Shown: piece after piece, positions 1-5,045 of the stretch
Layout of the letters: each line of letters begins with the position of its first letter
Position numbering within the stretch: position 1 is the stretch's first letter
Assembly (NCBI GenBank): GCA_049967035.1
Contig: JBMFTM010000029.1
Coordinates: forward strand, 1-5,288
Length of the DNA: 5,288 bases
DNA from: Acidifodinimicrobium sp049967035
GTDB lineage: Archaea; Nanobdellota; Nanobdellia; Parvarchaeales; Parvarchaeaceae
Direction: 5' to 3'
Position numbers and translations under genes: made by a program
Notes under the pieces: model-generated
What the model was told of the DNA's origin: nothing
The model's input: only the letters and a program-made list of their open reading frames with translations
Databases searched by the model: none

Positions 1-61
1 TGGAGAATATTTCCTGTTGCTTCTTATCCGGATACAGCCTGAATTTGTATGTCGTTATCAT
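1..61 (-). CDS. tnpB: TnpB (IS200/IS605 OrfB) family protein, N-terminus only, runs off left edge
   Basis: Reading the minus strand from the ATG at 61 gives 20 residues, MITTYKFRLYPDKKQQEIFS, open to the window edge. The core Y-K-F-R-L-Y-P-x-K-x-Q is the hallmark opening of the N-terminal helix-turn-helix domain of TnpB/OrfB proteins, the RNA-guided nucleases carried by IS200/IS605 and IS1341-type elements. An in-frame stop (TAA, 73-71) lies 3 codons upstream and there is no other start between, so this start is secure. A GAGGT ribosome-binding-like motif sits at 77-73, 11 bases before the ATG, and an ATAAATAG TATA-like box at 90-83 would place transcription near the ATG. The RuvC-like catalytic residues and zinc finger lie outside the window, so intactness cannot be judged. 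Identification rests on the motif alone but is specific. Confidence 0.82.
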   Translation of the reverse strand, partial: MITTYKFRLYPDKKQQEIFS

Positions 62-82
62 GCTGTTATTTTACCTCTTTTG

Positions 83-90
83 CTATTTAT
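83..90 (-). promoter_or_regulatory. TATA-like box for tnpB
   Basis: The minus strand reads ATAAATAG here, centred about 26 bases upstream of the tnpB ATG at 61. That is the distance from an archaeal TATA box to the transcription start, so the message could be leaderless; the GAGGT at 77-73 would then lie upstream of the RNA start. Which of the two matters cannot be decided from sequence. Confidence 0.35.
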
Positions 91-116
91 GTTTTCCATT
101 TTTTGTTCGCTTTCAT

Positions 117-136
117 CCCATGATTTAAATCGTGGG
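117..136. repeat. Imperfect palindrome, candidate IS605-type left-end hairpin
   Basis: CCCATGATTTAAATCGTGGG folds into an 8-bp stem (117-124 with 129-136) around a TTAA loop. On the plus strand one pair is T-G wobble (121/132); on the minus strand, the tnpB strand, the same position is a C-A mismatch. The sequence matches 16 of 20 bases with 4827-4846 at the other side of the gene block, including a compensatory swap of one base pair (T124-A129 here, A4834-T4839 there), which argues that the fold itself is conserved. Confidence 0.65.
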
Positions 137-204
137 TTTTCCCGCTCACATCTGATAGACATTTTATTTTGTGGTTTATCATTTAAATATCTATTCAAAA
201 TATA

Positions 205-212
205 TTTATATA
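205..212 (+). promoter_or_regulatory. TATA box of the eL40 / protease transcript
   Basis: TTTATATA lies within an AT-rich run (about 196-212) and is centred about 28 bases before the eL40 ATG at 237. This matches the archaeal TATA-to-start distance and predicts a leaderless or nearly leaderless mRNA. The short interval to the ATG shows no Shine-Dalgarno-like sequence, which agrees with leaderless initiation. Confidence 0.7.
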
Positions 213-236
213 CGATAAGCGTGACCTACATAGTCT

Positions 237-422
237 ATGGAAAAAGCAAATCCGGTGGCTGACAACAGGCTGTTCAAAGACATATACATATGCAGGAACT
301 GCAAAGCCAAGATAAGGATCTCGAATCAGAAGCTGATCAGAGAGGGAAAGGTAAAATGCCGAAGGTGTGGAAGCACTGCATTGAGGCCGAAGCACAAGGA
401 GCTTAGGAAGCTTAAGGCGTGA
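237..422 (+). CDS. rpl40e: Large-subunit ribosomal protein eL40 (L40e)
   Basis: A 61-residue basic protein of the archaeal/eukaryotic 60S/50S subunit. It opens with the family-like stretch N-R-L-F-K-D-I-Y-I-C (10-19), then a four-cysteine zinc-binding fold: C19-x2-C22 and C41-x2-C44, with 18 residues between the pairs. It ends with the characteristic A-L-R-P-K-H-K-E-L-R segment (48-57) and a Lys/Arg tail. Archaeal members are usually around 50 residues, so this one is slightly long, mainly through the N-terminus and the inter-cysteine loop. The start at 237 is supported by a TATA box about 28 bases upstream and by the fit to the family N-terminus. The protease gene begins 13 bases after the stop, so the two are probably co-transcribed. 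Confidence 0.93.
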   Translation: MEKANPVADNRLFKDIYICRNCKAKIRISNQKLIREGKVKCRRCGSTALRPKHKELRKLKA

Positions 423-435
423 TCAGTTAACGCTT

Positions 436-1680
436 ATGTCCTTTTTGTCATTTGTGTACAGTAATGAAAATAACTTAGCAGCGCTGGTACTCGTTGTTTT
501 GATAATCGCGTTCGTGATATTCAACAGGAAGAGGTTCTCAGTCGAGGGCAAGGTCTTATTCATATACCGTTCCAAGTTTGGGCTGAAGCTGATGGAGAGG
601 ATCTCGAAGTACAAAAGAATCATAAACATCTACAGCACTGTGGGGGTCGCAGTCGCTTTCGGTTCTATAGGCTACATGCTGTATTTGTTGATACCATATT
701 TCTCCCTTATGTTCTATCATCCAACCACGACCATGGCGGCTTTCTATCCGGTACTGCCCTTCAATGGGATTCCAGGGGTTCTTGGCGTTCCGATACTGTA
801 TTGGCTGATAGCCATAATAGTCCTTGTGGCCGTGCATGAGGCTTCGCACGGCTTCGTTGCGCTTTCAAAGAAGATAAAGCTGAAGGCTTCCGGTTTCGGC
901 TTCTTCTTGGCTTTCCTGCCCTTGGCTTTTGTTGAGCCGGATGAGAAGCAGTTTGAGAAAGCATCAAGGCTGAACAAGCTCAGGGTTTTATCAGCAGGGT
1001 CATTCACGAACATAATCATAGGGCTGATAGCATTTGCCCTGTACATATTTCTTTCAAATTTTCTGGTCTCATCAGGTTTAATCACCTTCTCCCCTCTTGT
1101 CCTGCACATAGGCTCAGCAGTTGCGGGCCCCGCATATTCAATGCACCTCCCACAAAATCTGTCAATAGTGAAGATAAATGGACAGAATTTCTACTCAGCA
1201 GCCCAAGCTATCAGCCTCATGCGCGGGGTACAGCCTGGCCAGTACGTCAATCTAACGAACGCAAGTGGCAGCGTATTCAGTATCAAATCTGTGTTTTCAA
1301 CTGCCATAAACTCATCGACCCACAGCTACATAGGCAACTTCACCGGGGTTTTCCTTACGGCGGTCAATGAGCAGCCTTTTCTGATAAACCCCATATCCTC
1401 GACAGCCTTTCCGACAACTGCCTTGAACTCTCAGATACTCTATTGGATAGATGGCCTTCTTCTGTGGCTTTTCCTGATAGGCTTGGGTTTGGGTTTGGCC
1501 AACCTTCTGCCGATATTCTACATAACGGACGGGTGCAAGATAGTCAATGTCGCTTTGAGTTACGTGATAAAAGATAAGAAAAAGCTGATGGCTGTCACAA
1601 ACTACATAATAATCGCGTTTTCAATCTTTGTGCTGCTGCTCACTCCGCTCGGTTCATACCTGTTTGCCTTGATAAAGTAG
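436..1680 (+). CDS. Site-2 protease-like membrane zinc metalloprotease (peptidase family M50)
   Basis: A 414-residue multi-pass membrane protein predicted to cut substrates within the membrane. Hydrophobic segments lie at roughly 14-30, 68-93, 112-142, 152-167, 186-210, 335-361 and 387-412. The catalytic zinc motif is H134-E-A-S-H138 inside the third segment; S-A-G-S-F-T-N (186-192) matches the conserved G-x-x-x-N region; N356-L-L-P-...-T-D365-G carries the third zinc ligand, with T-D-G where many relatives have L-D-G or P-D-G. Residues about 222-330 form a non-membrane insert whose start (G-S-A-V-A-G-P-A, then L-S-I-V-K-I-N-G-Q) looks like a PDZ domain, as in RseP-type proteases. All expected catalytic residues are present. 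It follows eL40 after 13 bases with no clear ribosome binding site. The substrate is unknown; in bacteria the family releases membrane-tethered regulators. Confidence 0.9.
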   Translation: MSFLSFVYSNENNLAALVLVVLIIAFVIFNRKRFSVEGKVLFIYRSKFGLKLMERISKYKRIINIYSTVGVAVAFGSIGYMLYLLIPYFSLMFYHPTTTMAAFYPVLPFNGIPGVLGVPILYWLIAIIVLVAVHEASHGFVALSKKIKLKASGFGFFLAFLPLAFVEPDEKQFEKASRLNKLRVLSAGSFTNIIIGLIAFALYIFLSNFLVSSGLITFSPLVLHIGSAVAGPAYSMHLPQNLSIVKINGQNFYSAAQAISLMRGVQPGQYVNLTNASGSVFSIKSVFSTAINSSTHSYIGNFTGVFLTAVNEQPFLINPISSTAFPTTALNSQILYWIDGLLLWLFLIGLGLGLANLLPIFYITDGCKIVNVALSYVIKDKKKLMAVTNYIIIAFSIFVLLLTPLGSYLFALIK

Positions 1681-1721
1681 ATAAACTTATTAAGAAGCAT
1701 AGTTAAATAATAGAGAGTCAT

Positions 1722-2396
1722 ATGGCCAAAAAACAGAAGATTAAGAAGAAAGCATCAAAAAAGCAGGCGAAGAAGTCCTTCAAAAACAATGCCGCCAAGG
1801 GCAATAAATCAAGGGCTATATCGATTGCAAGCGTTAACCAAAACAAGAAGATGATCAATTCAAAGAAGCTCCTGTCGTTGAAGGAAGCTGAAAAATACAT
1901 TTATGAGGCCGGCGGAGAGAATGGCTTGAAGATATTCAAATACCTCATAGAGAAGGACGTAGTGGAGGAAAGCCAGCTTGCGAGAAAGCTGGGTGTAGAG
2001 AAGATAAATACCATAAGGAAGGATCTGTACAAGCTGTTCAGCAAGGGGCTGGTGTCATACATCAGGAAAAAGCGCGGCAAGAAGGCATGGTACACCTATT
2101 ACTGGTTTGCCAACTCTGATATTCTGATATCAGCTTTGAAGCAGGAGTACCAGGACGAGATAGAGCAGATAAAGAAGGCGGTGGACCTGAATAAGGTGGA
2201 GGAGTACTACACATGCCCGGTATGCAATAGGGTTTATGACGCCAGAACAGCCTTGGAGAATGACTTCAAGTGTTCAAACTGCGGCAACATACTCACGCAT
2301 ATCGACACCGAGAAGGTTTTGGAGACTAAGTTGGAGAGGATAAAAGAGTTGGAGAAGAAGATAACCTTCCTAGACAGCTTCGTTCGCAAGGCTTAG
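1722..2396 (+). CDS. tfe: Transcription factor E, alpha subunit (TFE, TFIIE-alpha homologue)
   Basis: A 224-residue general transcription factor that helps open promoter DNA by binding the RNA polymerase clamp and stalk in the preinitiation complex. A winged-helix domain occupies about 50-130 (G-L-K-I-F-K-Y-L-I, then S-Q-L-A-R-K-L-G and I-R-K-D-L-Y-K-L-F-S-K-G-L-V, ending with the aromatic W-Y-T-Y-Y-W wing). A zinc ribbon follows: C165-P-V-C168 and C184-S-N-C187. The C-terminus (196-224) is a charged helix. Ahead of the winged helix is a lysine-rich tail (residues 1-43: 15 Lys, 1 Arg, no Asp/Glu) that most archaeal TFEs lack. M44 (ATG at 1851) is an alternative start that would give a family-typical length. 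The ATG at 1722 has GAGAG 4 bases upstream and an AT-rich, weakly TATA-like stretch at 1681-1694, favouring the long form. Confidence 0.92.
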   Translation: MAKKQKIKKKASKKQAKKSFKNNAAKGNKSRAISIASVNQNKKMINSKKLLSLKEAEKYIYEAGGENGLKIFKYLIEKDVVEESQLARKLGVEKINTIRKDLYKLFSKGLVSYIRKKRGKKAWYTYYWFANSDILISALKQEYQDEIEQIKKAVDLNKVEEYYTCPVCNRVYDARTALENDFKCSNCGNILTHIDTEKVLETKLERIKELEKKITFLDSFVRKA

Positions 2397-2401
2397 TTTT
2401 T
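2397..2401 (+). terminator. Possible poly-T terminator after TFE
   Basis: Five T residues follow the TFE stop directly, and the 82-base gap to the next gene is AT-rich with no strong hairpin. Archaeal termination typically uses such T-runs without a required stem. The separate promoter of the next gene supports a transcript boundary here, but the run is short. Confidence 0.3.
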
Positions 2402-2447
2402 CTAATAATACACACAATACTAGTAGTAAAAATTCAATGAATCAAAC

Positions 2448-2457
2448 CTATTAAAAT
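2448..2457 (+). promoter_or_regulatory. TATA box of the glycosyltransferase / glycosidase operon
   Basis: CTATTAAAAT is centred about 26 bases before the glycosyltransferase ATG at 2479. That spacing predicts a leaderless mRNA, and the interval has no purine-rich ribosome binding site. It sits in the longest gap between protein genes of the plus-strand block, so the carbohydrate pair is probably transcribed independently of TFE. Confidence 0.55.
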
Positions 2458-2478
2458 GGTTGTAGTCTACTATTCCCT

Positions 2479-3651
2479 ATGAAGAAGTTGAGAATAGCCT
2501 TCTACACCGATGATTATCCACCGATAACAGCGGGCACTACAAGCTACGTAATGGAGATGCGCAAGGAGCTTGAGCGCAGAGGGCATGAAGTGTTCATAAT
2601 AACCGCGGGAGACAGCAGGACAGCAGAATTCGCTAAGAATGACCCGCATGTCATAGTTTTAAGAGGGCCTAAGTTCATAGACAGAAAGCACACTGTGGCT
2701 GTGGATGTGGTGACCCTTCTGAAGGCGCTGAATGGAAAGAAATTTGATATAGTCCACTCTCATTCCCCATTTTTGATGGGATTATTTGCGGTAGTGGCAT
2801 CGAAGGTGACCGGTTCGAAGCTCGTAAGTACCTTCCACACATACCTCTTCCATAAAAAGGCGCTTTCAAAGTACATAGGCTATACAGTGCCCTTTTTGTC
2901 GTCGAACAGAGTCTTGCTGAAAATATCAAAGTTTTTCATGGTAGGGTACCTGAGGGTATACTATTTTCTAAGCGATAGAGTGGTCGCCCCCTCAAGGTTT
3001 GTAAGAAGGCTCCTTAAAAGGAATGGGATAGTGAACACCGAGGTTGTGGAAAACGGTATAAAGGTTATGGGAAATGTTAATATAAGCAAGAGAGAGGCGA
3101 GAAAGCACTTGAACCTGAGCCTTAAGGACAAGTTTCTGCTTTATCTTGGCAGGGTGGACGATGAGAAGAATATTGATTTTCTGTTGGAGTCTGCGAAGAA
3201 GCTGGGCGAAAGAGGCTTCAAGATAATAATAGCCGGTAGCGGGAACAAGCTTAAGCATTACATCAAGATGAGCGAGAAGATGAAGCTAACGAATGTCTTT
3301 TTCCCAGGGTTTGTCAAGGATAAGGAGAAGAAATATTACTACAGAGCTGCTGATGTTTTCTGCAATCCATCGACTTTTGATACGGCAGGAATAGCAGACC
3401 TTGAAGCGATGAGCTTCAACCTGCCGATACTTGTGCCAAAAACAGGGGCGCAATCTGAGTTTGTCAAGGCCGGGCCAAGCGGGGAGACTTTTGAGATAAC
3501 CAATGTGGCAGATTTTGTAAGCAAGGCGGTTAAAATCGCGGAGAATAGGAAAAAATACAATCCAAGGGCAGTGGCAAGGAAATACAGTATAATAAAGTCT
3601 GCGGATAAGCTGATATCGTTGTACAAGCATTTATTATCCAACAGCGCATAA
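2479..3651 (+). CDS. GT4-family glycosyltransferase (GT-B fold)
   Basis: A 390-residue retaining sugar transferase that uses a nucleotide-sugar donor. The N-terminal Rossmann domain opens with R-I-A-F-Y-T-D-D-Y-P-P plus a glycine-containing loop (A-G-T-T-S-Y), and has D-I-V-H-S-H-S-P (90-97) and F-H-T-Y (119-122). The C-terminal donor domain has V-V-E-N-G-I (189-194), L-G-R225-V-D-D-E-K230 with the phosphate-contacting Arg/Lys pair, and I-I-A-G-S-G (250-255). The usual E-x7-E signature appears as D301-T-A-G-I-A-D-L-E309, so the first Glu is Asp. No signal peptide or membrane span is obvious, though a hydrophobic and basic patch at about 138-165 could touch the membrane, as in the related lipid glucosyltransferases. 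The acceptor is undetermined: a glycolipid, glucan or small glycoside are all possible. It is first of a two-gene unit. Confidence 0.88.
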   Translation: MKKLRIAFYTDDYPPITAGTTSYVMEMRKELERRGHEVFIITAGDSRTAEFAKNDPHVIVLRGPKFIDRKHTVAVDVVTLLKALNGKKFDIVHSHSPFLMGLFAVVASKVTGSKLVSTFHTYLFHKKALSKYIGYTVPFLSSNRVLLKISKFFMVGYLRVYYFLSDRVVAPSRFVRRLLKRNGIVNTEVVENGIKVMGNVNISKREARKHLNLSLKDKFLLYLGRVDDEKNIDFLLESAKKLGERGFKIIIAGSGNKLKHYIKMSEKMKLTNVFFPGFVKDKEKKYYYRAADVFCNPSTFDTAGIADLEAMSFNLPILVPKTGAQSEFVKAGPSGETFEITNVADFVSKAVKIAENRKKYNPRAVARKYSIIKSADKLISLYKHLLSNSA

Positions 3652-3661
3652 AATCTAAGGT

Positions 3662-4714
3662 ATGAGGAATAAAATAAAAGAAGCTATACAGTCCATTTCT
3701 AATTGCGTCGGTAAATTTGGGTTCTATGCGAGTTCTGACAGATATAGATATGAATATTGGACCAGGGATCTCTTCTACAGCTTAGAGCCGCTGGTCAGGC
3801 TGGGTCTGGCAGAGAAGGTTAAACAGCATATACAAATAATCTGGAAAAACCAGGCTAAGGACGGTGCGCTTCCAAGATATTTTCTTGATCATAGGTATAA
3901 GTGGGCGCCAAGGAAGCTGTACCTGGAGCTTAGAGGCAGGAAGATCATAAAAACAATAAAGTCTCGGCAGACGATTGAGACCCGTTACAGGCACTGGACT
4001 GTTGACTCCACGCCTTTGGGCACGCTTCTGATCTATAAATTTGTTGATGCCACAAAAAACGAGGAACTCCTTCACTCTTTGAAGAAGAAGATAAGGCTGG
4101 CCGTTGGCAACATCGAGAAAAAGACGGACGGGTTGCTACTTAGAGGGGGGGATTGGAGGGACAGCCTCTTTTCGCTAGGTGATAAGTTTTTGCTTTCAAA
4201 TAATGTGATCCTCTACAGAGTTTATAGGGAAGTTGGGGATGACAGCAGGGCGCTTGAAGTGAAGAGAGCCATAAACAGGCGCTTTTGGAATGGAAGATAT
4301 TATGTTGACTTTCTGGGCGGAAAAAACATAGATCCCTTAGGCGCTTCTTTGGCCGTGCTTTTCGATATAATCCCAAAGAGCAGGTATCCGCAAGTCTCAA
4401 AGCAGCTTCTTAACGCCTCCTCAAGATACGGGATAAAAGCGAACATCGATGTAGGCAGGATCTGGGATAAGAGAACAGTAGATGCAAGCAGCTGCAATCA
4501 CATCTACTCCATATGGCCATTCGTTTCATACTACTCGATACTTGCCTTGAACAAGATGGGAAGAGTAAGGGAGGCCAGGGAAGAGTCGAATAAGCTGGAA
4601 AAGCTACATGGTTTCTATGAGTGGTATGACCCTGACAGCGGAAGGCATTACGGCAGCAGGGATCAGCTTTGGAATGCAGCGATGTATGTGGAAGCAAAGC
4701 TGAACGCAAAGTGA
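3662..4714 (+). CDS. Six-hairpin (alpha/alpha)6-barrel glycoside hydrolase (GH63/GH100/amylo-1,6-glucosidase-like)
   Basis: A 350-residue cytoplasmic protein without signal peptide, starting 10 bases after the glycosyltransferase stop and so probably translated from the same mRNA. Motifs recall the barrel shared by neutral invertases (GH100), GH63 glycosidases and glycogen-debranching C-terminal domains: Y-W33-T-R-D36 near the N-terminus, H-W-T-V-D115-S-T-P-L, G-G-D164-W-R-D167 (likely general acid), L-L-S-N-N, and G-F-Y-E320-W-Y-D-P-D-S-G (likely general base) followed by Y-G-S-R-D-Q-L-W. Both presumed catalytic acids are present. It is shorter than many family members and has no accessory domain. 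Pairing with a glycosyltransferase suggests trimming or turnover of the partner's product, but the substrate and exact GH family cannot be set by eye. Confidence 0.8.
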   Translation: MRNKIKEAIQSISNCVGKFGFYASSDRYRYEYWTRDLFYSLEPLVRLGLAEKVKQHIQIIWKNQAKDGALPRYFLDHRYKWAPRKLYLELRGRKIIKTIKSRQTIETRYRHWTVDSTPLGTLLIYKFVDATKNEELLHSLKKKIRLAVGNIEKKTDGLLLRGGDWRDSLFSLGDKFLLSNNVILYRVYREVGDDSRALEVKRAINRRFWNGRYYVDFLGGKNIDPLGASLAVLFDIIPKSRYPQVSKQLLNASSRYGIKANIDVGRIWDKRTVDASSCNHIYSIWPFVSYYSILALNKMGRVREAREESNKLEKLHGFYEWYDPDSGRHYGSRDQLWNAAMYVEAKLNAK

Positions 4715-4761
4715 GTTTCTTCGGTCGAAATGTGAATTGTTACGGCTAAACGAAGCGTTTG

Positions 4762-4821
4762 CATTTTGTGGATTAAAGGGAACAAAATGTATACATTTTG
4801 TGGAGTAGAGTAAACAAAATG
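4762..4821. repeat. Tandem 28-base near-repeat forming nested palindromes
   Basis: Two units of 28 bases (4762-4789 and 4794-4821) match at 24 positions and are separated by TATA. Each unit starts CATTTTGTGG and ends ACAAAATG, so each can fold into an 8-bp stem (CATTTTGT with ACAAAATG) around a 12-base loop. Between them, ACAAAATGTATACATTTTGT (4782-4801) is a perfect 20-base palindrome. The four arms can therefore pair as two separate hairpins or as one central cruciform, and the four mismatches fall only in the loops. Two units are too few for a CRISPR array. Confidence 0.85.
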
Positions 4822-4826
4822 CTTAA

Positions 4827-4846
4827 ATCATGAATTAATTCGTGGG
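4827..4846. repeat. Hairpin related to the one beside tnpB
   Basis: ATCATGAATTAATTCGTGGG forms a 6-7 bp stem around TTAA and aligns without gaps with 117-136, 16 of 20 identical. One internal pair differs by a compensatory double change. It is followed by GGGATGTCGC. The copy lies on the far side of the five-gene block from the tnpB copy. Confidence 0.6.
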
Positions 4847-4959
4847 GGGATGTCGCAAGTGAAATAGAAAAAGCAGGAAAGTATGAAGTGAAGCGCTTTG
4901 ATGAAAATGGACTCAATAAGAATAGTATCAATAAATGCATATTGAAACCTACGAAGTAA
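4834..4959 (+). pseudogene. Possible C-terminal fragment of an unrecognised protein
   Basis: After an in-frame TGA at 4831, a frame stays open to the TAA at 4957, and from 4849 encodes D-V-A-S-E-I-E-K-A-G-K-Y-E-V-K-R-F-D-E-N and on to L-K-P-T-K. The Lys/Glu-rich composition resembles that of the neighbouring real genes, yet there is no ATG in frame; the only in-frame GTG is internal. It begins inside the hairpin element, as expected if an insertion or deletion removed the rest of a gene. At about 40 codons it could also be chance. Confidence 0.22.
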
Positions 4960-4999
4960 GAATTTGATGAATTACTATATTAATTGAATCGCTCACTAT

Positions 5000-5035
5000 A
5001 AAAATCCCTTTAACATTCACGATTCGTGCAGAATC
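5000..5035 (-). terminator. Possible terminator of tRNA-Phe
   Basis: Downstream of the tRNA on the minus strand come a 5-bp stem GATTC-TGCAC-GAATC (5035-5021) and then TTTTT at 5004-5000. A T-run alone can end archaeal tRNA transcripts. The stem is short and 16 bases separate it from the T-run, so this is not a classical intrinsic terminator. Confidence 0.3.
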
Positions 5036-5045
5036 ATCAATAAAG

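Larger units (their letters stand above)
62..145 (-). mobile_element. Left-end region of a tnpB-type IS200/IS605 element
   Basis: This is the non-coding stretch upstream of the minus-strand tnpB. It holds an imperfect palindrome (117-136) about 55 bases from the tnpB start, where IS200/IS605 left ends carry the subterminal hairpin recognised by the TnpA transposase. A second possible stem, GTGGG-TTTT-CCCGC (132-145 plus strand), overlaps the first, so the two folds exclude each other. These elements have no terminal inverted repeats and make no target duplication, so the exact boundary cannot be set from one end; 145 is approximate. No tnpA is visible. Inference from tnpB adjacency plus hairpin. 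Confidence 0.5.
4748..4857 (+). mobile_element. Possible solo right end / omegaRNA-like remnant of an IS200/IS605-type element
   Basis: A chain of stems (4748-4760, 4762-4821, 4829-4844) ends in a hairpin followed by GGGGGGATGTC. A terminal hairpin followed by a GGGGATGTC-like tail is the arrangement I know from 3' ends of tnpB elements, where it forms the scaffold of the TnpB guide RNA. The last hairpin matches 16 of 20 bases with the hairpin next to the tnpB at the left edge. No tnpB lies upstream; the glycosidase gene does. So this would be a deletion remnant or a tnpB-less (PATE-like) element. Because the hairpin is nearly palindromic, the opposite orientation (a left end on the minus strand) is also possible. 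Confidence 0.35.
4715..5045. other. 331-base structured intergenic region between the glycosidase and tRNA-Phe
   Basis: No convincing intact gene lies here. In order it holds a small stem AAACG-AAG-CGTTT (4748-4760), two 28-base near-repeats with nested palindromes (4762-4821), a hairpin related to the one beside tnpB (4827-4846) followed by GGGATGTC, a short open frame that may be a gene remnant (4834-4959), a TATA-like ACTATAAAAAT at about 4995-5005 with no gene downstream on its strand, and a small stem GATTC-GTGCA-GAATC (5021-5035) near the tRNA 3' side. Confidence 0.6.

Noticed and set aside
117..140. Hairpin plus TTTT as an intrinsic terminator on the plus strand
   Set aside because: No plus-strand gene ends before it, only four T follow, and the placement beside tnpB and the related copy at 4827-4846 fit a mobile-element end better.
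17..262. Plus-strand open frame of 81 codons across the left intergenic region
   Set aside because: It overlaps tnpB, the hairpin and the rpl40e promoter, is T-rich and hydrophobic by composition, and matches no family; the minus-strand tnpB start explains its left part.
744..1109. Minus-strand open frame of 121 codons inside the protease gene
   Set aside because: The opposite strand encodes a protease with all catalytic motifs; this frame has no recognisable motif and is a shadow.
3286..3641. Minus-strand open frames over the end of the glycosyltransferase
   Set aside because: They overlie the conserved donor-binding domain of the plus-strand gene and show no family features.
4762..4821. 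CRISPR array
   Set aside because: There are only two units, separated by 4 bases with no spacer-length interval, and the variation lies inside the units; no cas gene is nearby.
4995..5005. Plus-strand TATA-like ACTATAAAAAT as a promoter
   Set aside because: No plus-strand gene follows within 200 bases; the region downstream is the antisense of tRNA-Phe. Its A-run more likely reads as the T-run after the tRNA on the minus strand.
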